Source: Chromatiaceae bacterium
GTDB taxonomy: Bacteria > Pseudomonadota > Gammaproteobacteria > Chromatiales > Chromatiaceae
Direction: 5' to 3'
DNA: 64,000 nt
Assembly (NCBI GenBank): GCA_025458165.1
Contig: JALOTB010000026.1
Span: 29,476 to 93,475, forward strand
Position numbers and translations under genes: made by a program. The notes below the pieces were generated by a model, which saw only the letters and a program-made list of their open reading frames with translations, ran no database searches and was not told where the DNA came from. Below, piece by piece: positions 1 through 7,615 of this stretch; position 1 is the first letter of the stretch, and each line of letters opens with the position of its first letter.

Positions 1-383
1 GCCGCGGCTTGCACCTCGCCGCCGCGGATCACGTCCCACCCGCCGCGGCGCCCGGCGAGGGCTCGGGGATCTTCTTCTACCGCACCAACCTGCGCCCGTC
101 CAAGCTCACCACCGCCGGCGCGATGGGCCTCGGGCGGCACGCCACCCGCGCGCGCGTCGAGCTCAGCGCGAACCAACGCGACGCCTACCTCGGCCGCCGG
201 GAGATCAGCCCCAACCCGGCCCAGGCGGCGGCAATGCCGCGCGGGCAGGTGATCGTCACCTACCGCGGCTTTCCCCTGGGGATCGCGGTCCACCACCGCT
301 CCGGGGTGCTGGAGAGCCTATTCCCGACCCATTGGAGCGGCTGCGCGGGGGAGGGCATCGAGGGCGGCAGCCGACTCGACTGA
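1..383 (+). CDS. RsmF-like rRNA cytosine-C5 methyltransferase, C-terminal part (partial)
   Basis: The gene enters from the left edge; the reading frame is open from base 3 and stops with TGA at 381-383. About 126 codons are visible, with no catalytic core. The visible part matches the C-terminal RNA-binding region of RsmF-type NOL1/NOP2/Sun methyltransferases: a stretch with conserved K-T-x-A and G-x-x-A-x-R, then 'AYLGRREI', then a glycine-rich ending 'GQVIVTYRGFPLGIA' that corresponds to the family's 'G-x-V-I-V-x-Y-x-G-x-P-L-G' segment. Enzymes of this family use S-adenosylmethionine to methylate cytosine in 16S rRNA. The catalytic cysteines and the SAM site would lie upstream, outside the window. 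The exact family member is not certain. Confidence 0.6.
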   Translation, partial: RGLHLAAADHVPPAAAPGEGSGIFFYRTNLRPSKLTTAGAMGLGRHATRARVELSANQRDAYLGRREISPNPAQAAAMPRGQVIVTYRGFPLGIAVHHRSGVLESLFPTHWSGCAGEGIEGGSRLD

Positions 384-581
384 TCACGGCAACGCGCCCG
401 GGCCGTGGCGCGCGCGTCTGCAACCCGGGATACCGGGGGCGGCTCCGCCGGGGCGAGCGGAGTCACGCGCGCGTCGGCAGCGCAGGGGAGCTGGCACCCC
501 CAAGCCGACCAGCCGGCACCGTCAAGCAGCGCCAGAGGCACCGCTGCCCGTCAGTCGCAACCTCGGGGTGGGAGATCCCGC

Positions 582-1115
582 CTAGCCGAGCGCGCGGGCG
601 AGCTCATGGGTCGCCTGAGCGCGGAAGCGATCGGCCTCCGCAGGGACGTCGATCTCGCGCGCCAGTGACTCGACTAGATTCAACACCTTATCCCGCGAGC
701 TCAACGGCCCGGCCGCTGCCATGGTCTGCTGGCACACGAGCGGGGCGATCGGGCCCAGATAGGTGACGAGCAGCTTGCACAGGGTATTTTGTATCCAGTG
801 TGCGTCGCCGCCCCCACCGGTCCCTTCCGAGGAAATTCGCTGGAGCACCTCGTCGCTGGTCGGTAGTCCGCCGCGCCTGTGCGCGGCAACACCGGGCTCG
901 ATCCGGTAGGTTCCGCTGCGCAGGTTCTGGAGCGTCGCGATGGCGCGCTCACCATGGCGCGGACCCGCCATCACGGAGACGATGGCGCCGTCCTCAACGC
1001 CGATCGAGATGAGGTGGTTATCGTCGGTGCGAACGTACACCGTGTTGGAGCAACGCTTGCCAATCAGCATCTTGAGCAGATCGACCAGCTCGTTTCGCGT
1101 AATGATGTCGTTCAT
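582..1115 (-). CDS. Unknown protein with PATAN/DUF4388-like N-terminal half
   Basis: 177 residues, no signal peptide or membrane segment. Residues about 15-75 have the pattern of small DUF4388/PATAN-type domains: 'GKRCSNTVYVRTDDNHL' followed by 'IGVEDGAIVSVMAGPRHG' and 'AIATLQNLRSGTYRI', i.e. a beta-rich domain that displays or senses something and is often linked to signalling. The C-terminal part (about 105-177) is helical and carries 'LLVTYLGPIAPLVCQQ', a short motif also seen in helical tails attached to such domains. It stands alone, with its 3' end 198 bases from the RsmF-like gene and nearly 490 bases of gene-free DNA upstream. Function is unknown; the domain assignment is from pattern memory and is tentative. 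Confidence 0.6.
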   Translation of the reverse strand: MNDIITRNELVDLLKMLIGKRCSNTVYVRTDDNHLISIGVEDGAIVSVMAGPRHGERAIATLQNLRSGTYRIEPGVAAHRRGGLPTSDEVLQRISSEGTGGGGDAHWIQNTLCKLLVTYLGPIAPLVCQQTMAAAGPLSSRDKVLNLVESLAREIDVPAEADRFRAQATHELARALG

Positions 1116-1601
1116 AAGAAACCGTCCCGATCCTCAGCTTGGAGTAATTCGACCTCGCTTCCCGGCGGCTTGATGCTTCGCGCCACACTGGCCCTTGCGC
1201 AGGGCCGGTGATCGGTCGGCTCAGGACCGGCCGGCGCCGGTGGTACCGCGTGCACCGCCTCACGCAAGCCCCATCCCAGGCGCAGGAGAATCATAGTGTT
1301 CCGTATCGCGGCACAATGCGGCACGGCTCACATAACCAACCCGAGGGCTCGCGCAAGTGCAAATTTGCTGGGGACCGTCACAGTTCCTGACCGCGCGTAC
1401 CGAGCGGCCGGCCTGGCTGCGGGACCTGGGGAGAGGGCGTCTCGCCCTGGGGAGCGAGGAAGACGGGGGCCGGCACCGCCAACTGGAAGTCGGTGCATCC
1501 CTGCCCAAGGGCCCAGGCGCGGATCGTTGGCAGCGGGGCGAGCGGCCTCGCCCCGCCTCGGGCGAGGTCGGCCGCAGCCGAAGTCGGGGGCCGCTGCCCC
1601 G
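1116..1601. other. Gene-poor gap with one strong hairpin
   Basis: No convincing gene is seen here; the open frames crossing it have shadow-like composition rich in R, P, A and G. The only clear structure is the hairpin at 1546-1567. The stretch next to position 1115 should contain the promoter of the PATAN-like gene on the minus strand, but no good -35/-10 pair stands out. Confidence 0.5.
1546..1567. repeat. 8-bp hairpin containing a palindromic motif repeated at 53316
   Basis: CCTCGCCC at 1546-1553 and GGGCGAGG at 1560-1567 pair perfectly over a 6-base loop. The right arm belongs to a 19-base word (1555-1573, gcctcgggcgaggtcggcc) that recurs exactly at 53316-53334 in another intergenic region. 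No T-run follows, so it is not a clear terminator; it lies just past the 3' end of the minus-strand gene at 1602. Confidence 0.5.
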
Positions 1602-1919
1602 TCAGCCGCGGACGCCGAAGCGATAGCGCTCGGGCAGTGCGGCTTGCGGCGATTGGGCGAGCGGCTCGGTCTCGGTCACCGGACAAAGGCGCTCGCGCAG
1701 CATGATGAGTGCGACCAGCAGCTCCTCGTCATCGACCAGCTCTTCGATCTCTGCGAGACGCTGGCGGGCGTAGGTGCGATCGGACTTCATCCGGTCGAGA
1801 TCCACCGGCTGATTGAGCTTGCGTCGGACCTGGAGCTTGAACCTGGCCAGGGCCTGCGCCAGCTCCAGACGGTCGCCGAGGTCGGTTTCTGCGGTTGCCA
1901 TGGGAGTCGCTCCGGTCAC
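1602..1919 (-). CDS. Small conserved-looking protein of unknown function
   Basis: 105 residues, charged and helical, with no signal peptide or cysteine motif. The middle part reads as an amphipathic helix ('QALARFKLQVRRKLNQPVDLDRM') followed by 'RTYARQRLAEIEELVDDEELLVALIMLRERL', suggesting a compact helical fold or a coiled coil. Two starts are possible: ATG at 1919 or an in-frame ATG at 1901; neither has an outstanding ribosome-binding site. Composition and codon use resemble real genes in this window rather than shadow frames. I do not recognise the family. Confidence 0.5.
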   Translation of the reverse strand: MTGATPMATAETDLGDRLELAQALARFKLQVRRKLNQPVDLDRMKSDRTYARQRLAEIEELVDDEELLVALIMLRERLCPVTETEPLAQSPQAALPERYRFGVRG

Positions 1920-2058
1920 CCGCTGGTTACTGCTTCCTAAGAGAACGAGACCCGTGCGACTCCGGTCAGGCGGGGTGACAGAGAACGCGCCGACGGGGTT
2001 GCTTCCCGGCCTCGAGCGCGATCCTAGCCGCGCGGTCCCCCGGAAAATGCGGCCGGAC

Positions 2059-2418
2059 TCACACTCCAGAGACGTTCCAGTTGCGGAAGGCCAGGACCCA
2101 GGAGGAGATCCCCGGGTTCTCGCCGCCGCGGCGCATGAGGACCTCGCCGATCTCGATCAGCGCCTCGCGCAGCGAGACGACCTCCTGGCGCCAGAGCACC
2201 TCGGGCAGCCCTGGGCGGTCGGCCATGGTCGCCGCCGCGAGCGAACCGGCCCCACCCCACCAAGCGTTGGCATTGAGCTTGTGCCAGAGCCCTGTGGGAT
2301 CTTCGGCCTGTCCCGCGATCAGGGCCGCGACCTCCGCCGCCCTCGGCTCGCCGATCCGCACCAGGGCCTCGTGCAGCCACTGGAGCGCGGCGAGCACCCG
2401 TTCCTCATCGGATGTCAT
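2059..2418 (-). CDS. Small unknown protein with WWGGAGSLA motif
   Basis: 119 residues, cytoplasmic. It has a helical N-terminus, then 'NANAWWGGAGSLAAATMAD', then 'LWRQEVVSLREALIEIGEVL'. The tryptophan-glycine motif resembles small DUF6966-type proteins, but I cannot confirm the family. Its start codon overlaps the stop of the upstream kinase gene (ATGA, 2415-2418), so the two are translationally coupled and probably one transcription unit. No catalytic residues are evident. Confidence 0.6.
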   Translation of the reverse strand: MTSDEERVLAALQWLHEALVRIGEPRAAEVAALIAGQAEDPTGLWHKLNANAWWGGAGSLAAATMADRPGLPEVLWRQEVVSLREALIEIGEVLMRRGGENPGISSWVLAFRNWNVSGV

Positions 2419-3506
2419 CGGCCGTCCCCGCGCGGGCCCAGGTGCTCGGCGACGAGGGCGCGGATCGCCCGCTCCTTGCGCACCACGTCCGCGGAGAGTG
2501 CAAGCTGGACGCGGGCCTTAGTCAGATTCTCGCCCGGCGCCGAGACGCGAAAGTAGCGGTCACCCTCCAGGTGATCGGTAAGAAAGCGCAGCCCGAGCTC
2601 GAACGGGACCAGCCGTACCGCCTCGTAGACCAGGCTGATCTCCGCCGGGGCGAGCAGGCCGCGGGTCTCCTCGGCATAGGCGCCGAGCAGGGCGGCGAAG
2701 AGTCCGAGGTCGAGCTCCACCGCTCGCTCACTACCGGGCGCCTCGCCGCGGCGGTTGCAACAGGAGCGCACACAGTCGCCCAGGTCCAGGAGCCAAAGCC
2801 CCGGCTGGACCGTATCGAGATCGACCAGGCTCAGCGCGCGGCAGCCCGCGAGGTCGAACAGGATATTGTCGAGCTTGGGGTCGCCGTGGGTAACCCGCTC
2901 CACGATAAGCCCTTGCTGGCGCGCGACCTCGAGCATGTCCACCCCACCGCGGCCGGCAGCAACCTCGCGGATGGCCTCACGCACCTCGGGGGTGTGACAG
3001 ACGCCACCGCCTCGCTGGAGTACCTGGGTGAACCGTTGCAGGTAGGCAGGGGTGTCGTGGAAGCCGGGAAGGGTGATCGCCAGGCGCTGCGCCGGCAGAT
3101 CGCTCACCAGACGGTGAAAGCTCCCGAGCACCCGACCGATTTCGGCCGCCTGCGCCTCGGTCTCGACTCGGGGCAGGGCGCGGGCATCGGGGATCAGGGT
3201 CATCAGGCGCCAGAACGCGCCCTCGGCATCGCGCACCCAGGATGTGCCGTCCGCCGCCGAGATCAGGACCGGCAGCCGCAGCCCCGAATCGGCCTGCCGG
3301 CCCAGGTGCCTCGCGAGCACCGCCAGATTGGCCATGATGCGCTCGGGCGCGGGGAAGACCCGAGGATTGATCCGCTGCAGGACAAACCCGCCCTCCCCCG
3401 CCGCGACCAGATAGGTGTCGTTGATCAGCCCGGTGCCGAACGGCACCACCGAGGCCACCGGGAGACCGATGGCGAAGCGCTCAGCGACCTGGACGGGATC
3501 GGCCAT
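2415..3506 (-). CDS. APH-fold kinase, NahK-like (phosphotransferase enzyme family)
   Basis: A protein kinase-like small-molecule kinase of the aminoglycoside phosphotransferase superfamily, closest in appearance to N-acetylhexosamine 1-kinase-type proteins. The nucleotide loop 'PFGTGLINDTYLV' is near the N-terminus. The Brenner motif 'VTHGDPKLDNILFD' supplies the catalytic Asp and Asn, and 'LVDLDTVQPG' with 'LLDLGDCVRS' provides the metal-binding Asp. Length of about 363 residues fits the family. A GTG at 3542 would add 12 residues, but ATG at 3506 is the more natural start, with a purine-rich stretch just before it. The substrate (amino sugar, choline-like or other) cannot be told from sequence. 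It is coupled to the small gene downstream by ATGA overlap. Confidence 0.75.
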   Translation of the reverse strand: MADPVQVAERFAIGLPVASVVPFGTGLINDTYLVAAGEGGFVLQRINPRVFPAPERIMANLAVLARHLGRQADSGLRLPVLISAADGTSWVRDAEGAFWRLMTLIPDARALPRVETEAQAAEIGRVLGSFHRLVSDLPAQRLAITLPGFHDTPAYLQRFTQVLQRGGGVCHTPEVREAIREVAAGRGGVDMLEVARQQGLIVERVTHGDPKLDNILFDLAGCRALSLVDLDTVQPGLWLLDLGDCVRSCCNRRGEAPGSERAVELDLGLFAALLGAYAEETRGLLAPAEISLVYEAVRLVPFELGLRFLTDHLEGDRYFRVSAPGENLTKARVQLALSADVVRKERAIRALVAEHLGPRGDGR

Positions 3507-3667
3507 ACCCCTACTCTGCCAGCCGTAGGCGCCGATTGTCACGCCGCCGACCGCGCGGGCAGCACGTTCGGCGGCGAGGATGCGCTACCATCGGGCGACG
3601 ATTGACCCCGGCGCGGCGCGACTCGGGCTGGGGCAGGCAGTAGAAATCCACTCGGCGGGCGGCGGGC

Positions 3668-3871
3668 ATGGCGGAGTTCAAGGAGCGGGTGTTCGTGTTC
3701 ACGGGCGCGACCTTCGAGGCGGCGCTGCGTGACTGGGAGGCGGAGCAGATCGCCGCCTATCCCCACCGCGAGGAGCTGATCCGCGTGACCGCCCTGGCAA
3801 TGCGCGACTTCCTCGAATCGGCGGCGGTGCGCCGCCACAAGATGACCCTAAAGGGTGAAACCGAGTCCTGA
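3668..3871 (+). CDS. Small unknown protein, 67 aa
   Basis: 67 residues: 'FVFTGATFEAALRDWEAEQIA' then a helical stretch 'TALAMRDFLESAAVRRHKM'. It is soluble and has no motif I can assign. It is divergent from the kinase gene (about 160 bases between starts) and precedes the DUF2189 gene. The purine-rich sequence before the ATG (ggcgggcggcgggc) could act as a ribosome-binding site. Codon use is like that of its neighbours. Confidence 0.5.
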   Translation: MAEFKERVFVFTGATFEAALRDWEAEQIAAYPHREELIRVTALAMRDFLESAAVRRHKMTLKGETES

Positions 3872-3975
3872 TCGCGGCTGTCTGTACCGTCCGAGACCGC
3901 GGCGGGCGACGATACGCACTCAACCACCGGCGCCCTGACCCCGCGCCCAACAGCAAATCAGAAGGAGGAGCTGGG

Positions 3976-4761
3976 ATGGACAGTACGACCACGATCGACG
4001 AGATCCAGCGCGGGGACCCCCGCATCAACCGAATCGGCTTCGGCCACCCCTGGCGCTGGCTCGCCCTGGGCTGGCGCGACATTCAGGCCGCCCCGCTCCA
4101 CAGCCTGCGGTACGGCGCCGCGATCGTCGTGCTCAGCGGGCTCATTCTTGGCCTGACCCTGATCGGGCGACTGAGCTTCCTGATCCCCTTCCTCACGGCT
4201 GGATTTTTCCTAGTCGCCCCCTTGCTCGCCATCGGGCTGTACCAGATGAGCGCCCACCTGGAGCGGGGCGAGCCGCTCACGACCTGTCAGGCGCTGGAGG
4301 CCGTCCGACGCAATCAGGGCCAGCTCGGGGTGGCGACCGGGTTCCTGTTCATGATCCTGCAGCTTTGGATCCTGGCTTCGGTGTTCCTCTTCATCATGCT
4401 CTTCCACGCACCCTTCCCGACCTGGGAGAACTTCGTCCCGGTGGTGGTGTATTCCGGTCAGCACAGCGCCCTGCTGGGCGCCCTGATCCTGGTCGGCGCC
4501 TTCTTCGCGGCCTGTGCCTTCTGCATCAGCGCGGTCACCATCCCGATGCTGATCGACCGGCCCATTGACGGCTTCACCGCCATGCGCACGAGCGTCCGGG
4601 CGGTGGCCCAAAACTGGGCACCGATGCTGCTCTGGGCGGGGCTCCTGGTGCTCATCGTCGGGGCGGGGCTGCTCACCTTCTACGTCGGTCTTTTTCTCGC
4701 CGTCCCCCTGGCGGGGCACGCCACCTGGCATGCCTACCGCGACCTAGTGCCGCGGGATTGA
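3976..4761 (+). CDS. DUF2189 integral membrane protein
   Basis: 261 residues with about six hydrophobic segments (approximately residues 45-68, 70-92, 118-145, 160-190, 205-235, 238-255). The N-terminal 'RINRIGFGHPWRWLALGWRD' and the 'P-x-L-A-I-G-L-Y-x-M-S-x-x-L-E-R-G-E' segment are typical of DUF2189, an inner-membrane family of unknown function. A good ribosome-binding site (agaaggagga) precedes the ATG. It stands alone between the small gene at 3668 and the convergent HEPN gene. No catalytic residues stand out; a transport or membrane-organising role is only a guess. Confidence 0.8.
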   Translation: MDSTTTIDEIQRGDPRINRIGFGHPWRWLALGWRDIQAAPLHSLRYGAAIVVLSGLILGLTLIGRLSFLIPFLTAGFFLVAPLLAIGLYQMSAHLERGEPLTTCQALEAVRRNQGQLGVATGFLFMILQLWILASVFLFIMLFHAPFPTWENFVPVVVYSGQHSALLGALILVGAFFAACAFCISAVTIPMLIDRPIDGFTAMRTSVRAVAQNWAPMLLWAGLLVLIVGAGLLTFYVGLFLAVPLAGHATWHAYRDLVPRD

Positions 4762-4778
4762 CCGGTTGCGGCCCCGCC

Positions 4779-5264
4779 TCAACCGTCATCCGGTTGCGGC
4801 AGGGCGCTGAGGAAGTCGCGCACCTGCTGGCGCAACAGCGTCGCCGCGGGGGCCAGCTTGCGCGCCACCAGGCGCTCCCGCTCCCAGTCGAGCTCGAAGG
4901 AGTAGCTGTGGCGGAAGACGTGGCGGAAACCCCGGAGGTCTTCGAGCAGCCGATAGAGCTCCTCGTCGATGACGGCGGGCCGATAGTGCCCAACGCTCAG
5001 CTTCATCCGTTTGAGGAGGTCGGAGTGCCAGGTCTGCGGACCCCGGTCATTCTCGAAAAAGCGTGCGATGGCGCGGAAGATGGCCTCGCAGCCGGTGTAG
5101 AAGTTGTGCAGCAAGTAACCGATTGCCGCCCGGTCGTAGAGATCGACCTGGTCCTCCGGGAGGTCGAGCTTCGCCTGGGCCGGTGCGAACGCCGCCTCCA
5201 GTCGTTCGATCTTGCGCAGCTCATCCTCAATGTCGGCCTTCAACAGCTCCAGGTTGTATTTCAT
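4779..5264 (-). CDS. HEPN-family (HepT-like) putative ribonuclease toxin
   Basis: 161 residues, all-helical. The C-terminal third carries 'RGFRHVFRHSYSFELDW', an R-x4-H motif with the following Tyr/Phe typical of HEPN RNases such as HepT. Such toxins cut RNA and are silenced by a partner MNT nucleotidyltransferase, in known cases by AMPylation of the tyrosine next to the motif. The ATG at 5264 lies inside the end of the MNT gene (38-base overlap), so the pair is translationally coupled, MNT first. Upstream in-frame codons extend the frame but have shadow-like composition, so this start is preferred. Toxicity is inferred from the family. Confidence 0.7.
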   Translation of the reverse strand: MKYNLELLKADIEDELRKIERLEAAFAPAQAKLDLPEDQVDLYDRAAIGYLLHNFYTGCEAIFRAIARFFENDRGPQTWHSDLLKRMKLSVGHYRPAVIDEELYRLLEDLRGFRHVFRHSYSFELDWERERLVARKLAPAATLLRQQVRDFLSALPQPDDG

Positions 5265-5634
5265 AAACGAGCTCACCTCGGTCCATGACCTTGCGCACGA
5301 AAACGGGGTCGTCGTCCTGGCTGTAGAGATCGATCGGGCAGCCGAGCGCCGCCTCCAGGTCGCGCCGCAGCGCCCAGTAATCCGCCGCGCTGACCGGGAT
5401 GGCGAGGAGATCCACGTCAGACTCCTGACGGGCCGTGCCCTCGGCGACCGAGCCGAACAGCCAGGCCGCACGCACCCCGTACCGGCGCAGGACGGCGACG
5501 CCCTGCTCGCGCAGCCGCCGGCGACGCTCGGCCGACCGCGCGGAGCGCTCGGCGCACTCCCGCCGCAACCGCCGCTCGATCCGGGATAGGTCGAAAGCCG
5601 ACAACGGGGATTCCTCCAGTCTGCCGCCCGACAT
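5227..5634 (-). CDS. MNT-type nucleotidyltransferase (putative antitoxin)
   Basis: 135 residues with a Pol-beta-like nucleotidyltransferase core: 'LFGSVAEGTARQESDVDLLA' gives the GS-x10-DxD signature, metal-binding Asp residues included, near residues 60-77, with a third acidic residue possible in 'PIDLYSQDDD'. In HEPN/MNT modules this protein neutralises the HEPN toxin. The N-terminal ~45 residues are arginine-rich and helical. The ATG at 5634 is chosen because the frame upstream reads like shadow sequence. It is divergent from the adaptor gene at 5725, with about 90 bases between them. The toxin-antitoxin role is inferred from pairing and overlap. Confidence 0.75.
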   Translation of the reverse strand: MSGGRLEESPLSAFDLSRIERRLRRECAERSARSAERRRRLREQGVAVLRRYGVRAAWLFGSVAEGTARQESDVDLLAIPVSAADYWALRRDLEAALGCPIDLYSQDDDPVFVRKVMDRGELVYEIQPGAVEGRH

Positions 5635-5678
5635 CTTACCGCCGCGACGCCGCTCCGGAAGTCGAGACACCGGCGCCG

Positions 5679-5684
5679 TATAAT
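5679..5684 (+). promoter_or_regulatory. Candidate -10 box (TATAAT) for the MacA-like adaptor operon
   Basis: A perfect TATAAT at 5679-5684 lies about 40 bases before the adaptor start. The -35 region at the right distance is poor (cggaag at 5656-5661), so this would depend on an activator or an extended contact. Judged by eye only. Confidence 0.35.
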
Positions 5685-5724
5685 CCTCCGTTAACGACAG
5701 CCCCGGCTGCACCCGCCTACGACC

Positions 5725-6918
5725 TTGCCCCACCCCGTGATCTCCCGTCTCGCTCACGGCCTTTGGCTCCTGGTTCCCGCCACGATCGCGGCTCTCTGGT
5801 ATCTGGCCCCGTCCGAGACCCCGGCGGAGCTCGCGTACACAGAGGGACAGGTGCAGCGCGGCGAGCTGGTGGCGACGGTCTCCGCGACCGGCACCCTGAG
5901 CCCGCTGGTGACGGTGCTGGTGGGGAGTCAGGTCTCGGGCACCATCCAGTCCCTGCACGCGGACTTCAACGCGGCGGTGACCACCGGCGAGGTGATCGCC
6001 CAGATCGAGCCGGCGCTCTTCCGCGCCCGGGTGGCGGAGGCGGAGGCCAAGCTGCAGAGCGCCGAGGCCCAGCGCGACAAGGCCTGGGTGACGGTGCTCG
6101 ACGCCCGCCGCCACCTGGAGCGGCAGACCGGGCTGCAAGCCCGCTCGATGGTCTCGGAGAGCGACATGGATGCCGCCCGCTTCGCGGTGGACGCGGCGAC
6201 GGTGGAGCATCGCATCCGCGAGGCGGCGGTCGCCGAGGCCGTCGCCTCACTGGAGCACGAGCGGCTGAATCTCCAGCACACCACTATCCGCACCCCGATC
6301 GACGGCGTGGTGATCTCGCGCGACGTCGACGTCGGCCAGACCGTGGCAGCCAGCCTGCAGGCCCCGACGCTCTTCACCATCGCCCAGGACCTCAGGCAGA
6401 TGCAGATCGAGACCGCGGTCGACGAGGCCTTCATCGGGTCGGTCGCCGAGGGCCAGCCGGTGAGCTTCACGGTCTTCGCCTACCCCAAGCGCCGCTTCCA
6501 GGGGCGTTTGGCGCAGGTGCGGCTGCAGCCGAAGGTCGAGGCTGGGGTGGTCAAGTACAACTGCATCATCGACGTCGACAACACCGACCTGGCCTTGAAG
6601 CCGGGGATGACCGCGACCGTGGCGATCGAGGTCGACCGTCGCGAGGACGCGCTCAAGGTCGCCAACGCCGCCCTGCGCTTCGTGCCGACGCTGGAGCCCG
6701 AGGCGCTGCAAGAGCTGCGCGCGGGACTCCAGTCGGGCGAGGGCCTGATCTGGGTCCCCAGTGCCACCGGTCTTGAGCCACGTAAGGTGCGGATCGGGCT
6801 GGTCGGCGAGCGGGAGACCGAGCTCCTGGGCGAGGGCCTAGTGACGGGGATGCCGATCGCACTGCCCCAGCGCAAGGACGAGCGACGCCCGGCTCGGCCC
6901 GCGTTCAGCCTATTCTGA
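5725..6918 (+). CDS. macA: Periplasmic adaptor (membrane fusion protein), MacA/HlyD family
   Basis: 397 residues. One N-terminal membrane segment (about 10-27) anchors it in the inner membrane. A first lipoyl half with 'GTLSPLVTVLVGSQVSGTI', a helical hairpin rich in A, E and R (about 100-180), the second lipoyl half 'LQHTTIRTPIDGVVISRDV', then beta-barrel and membrane-proximal domains follow, in the order typical of MacA. It would link the MacB-type transporter to an outer-membrane channel; no TolC gene is present in the window. The start is TTG at 5725, or possibly the GTG four codons later; neither has a strong ribosome-binding site. It is 7 bases upstream of the ATPase gene, one operon. 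Confidence 0.85.
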   Translation: MPHPVISRLAHGLWLLVPATIAALWYLAPSETPAELAYTEGQVQRGELVATVSATGTLSPLVTVLVGSQVSGTIQSLHADFNAAVTTGEVIAQIEPALFRARVAEAEAKLQSAEAQRDKAWVTVLDARRHLERQTGLQARSMVSESDMDAARFAVDAATVEHRIREAAVAEAVASLEHERLNLQHTTIRTPIDGVVISRDVDVGQTVAASLQAPTLFTIAQDLRQMQIETAVDEAFIGSVAEGQPVSFTVFAYPKRRFQGRLAQVRLQPKVEAGVVKYNCIIDVDNTDLALKPGMTATVAIEVDRREDALKVANAALRFVPTLEPEALQELRAGLQSGEGLIWVPSATGLEPRKVRIGLVGERETELLGEGLVTGMPIALPQRKDERRPARPAFSLF

Positions 6919-6925
6919 AGCCCCC

Positions 6926-7615
6926 ATGCCGCCGCTGATCGCGCTCGAGCAGGTGCACAAGCGCTACCTGATGGACGGCGTCGCAGTCCACGCCCTGCGC
7001 GGGATCGACCTTGCCGTCGAGCGGGGCGAGCTGCTCGCCATCATGGGACCCTCCGGCTCGGGCAAGTCGACCCTGATGCATATCCTCGGCTGCCTCGACC
7101 TACCCGACTCAGGGCGCTACCGGCTCGACGGGGTCGACGTCACGCACATGGACCCCGACGCCCTGGCCCACACGCGCAACCGCACCATCGGCTTCGTGTT
7201 CCAGAGCTTCAACCTGCTCGCGCGCACCAGCGCCCTGGAGAACGTCGAGACCCCGCTCATTTACGCGGGGGTCGGCAGGGATGAGCGGCGCGAGCGCGCG
7301 CGTGCCATGCTGGAGCGCATGGGCCTGGGCGACCGCATGGGCCACCTGCCCAGTCAGCTCTCCGGCGGCCAGCAGCAGCGGGTCGCGCTCGCCCGTGCTC
7401 TGGTCACCCGCCCGCCGCTGCTGCTCGCCGACGAGCCCACCGGCAACCTCGACAGCCGCACCAGCGCCGAGATCCTCGCGCTGCTCGACGAGCTCAACCA
7501 CGCCGAGGGTGTCACCGTGGTACTGATCACCCACGAGGAGGAGGTCGCCCAGCGCGCCCGGCGTCGGCTGACGCTGCGCGACGGGCGCCTCGATCGCCCC
7601 GAGGGCCCGCCGTGA
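6926..7615 (+). CDS. ABC transporter ATPase, MacB/LolD type
   Basis: 229 residues, a complete ABC ATPase: Walker A 'GPSGSGKST' at about residues 41-49, the Q-loop in 'FVFQSFNLLARTSALENV', signature 'LSGGQQQRVALARAL' near residue 145, Walker B 'LLLADEPTGNLDS' near 165, and the switch histidine in 'VLITHEEE'. The sequence is of the MacB/LolD/FtsE subclass that works with FtsX-like permeases. It overlaps the permease gene by four bases (GTGA at 7612-7615). With the adaptor upstream it forms a tripartite export system in which the ATPase and permease are split into two proteins, unlike E. coli MacB where they are fused. Confidence 0.9.
   Translation: MPPLIALEQVHKRYLMDGVAVHALRGIDLAVERGELLAIMGPSGSGKSTLMHILGCLDLPDSGRYRLDGVDVTHMDPDALAHTRNRTIGFVFQSFNLLARTSALENVETPLIYAGVGRDERRERARAMLERMGLGDRMGHLPSQLSGGQQQRVALARALVTRPPLLLADEPTGNLDSRTSAEILALLDELNHAEGVTVVLITHEEEVAQRARRRLTLRDGRLDRPEGPP

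Noticed and set aside
1296..1940. A 214-residue plus-strand frame
   Set aside because: Overlaps the better minus-strand gene at 1602-1919 and has an arginine/glycine/proline-rich shadow composition.
4779..5471. Longer version of the HEPN gene starting at 5471
   Set aside because: The extra 69 residues are Arg/Ser/Pro-rich and are the frame-shifted reading of the MNT gene; the ATG at 5264 starts a normal HEPN sequence.
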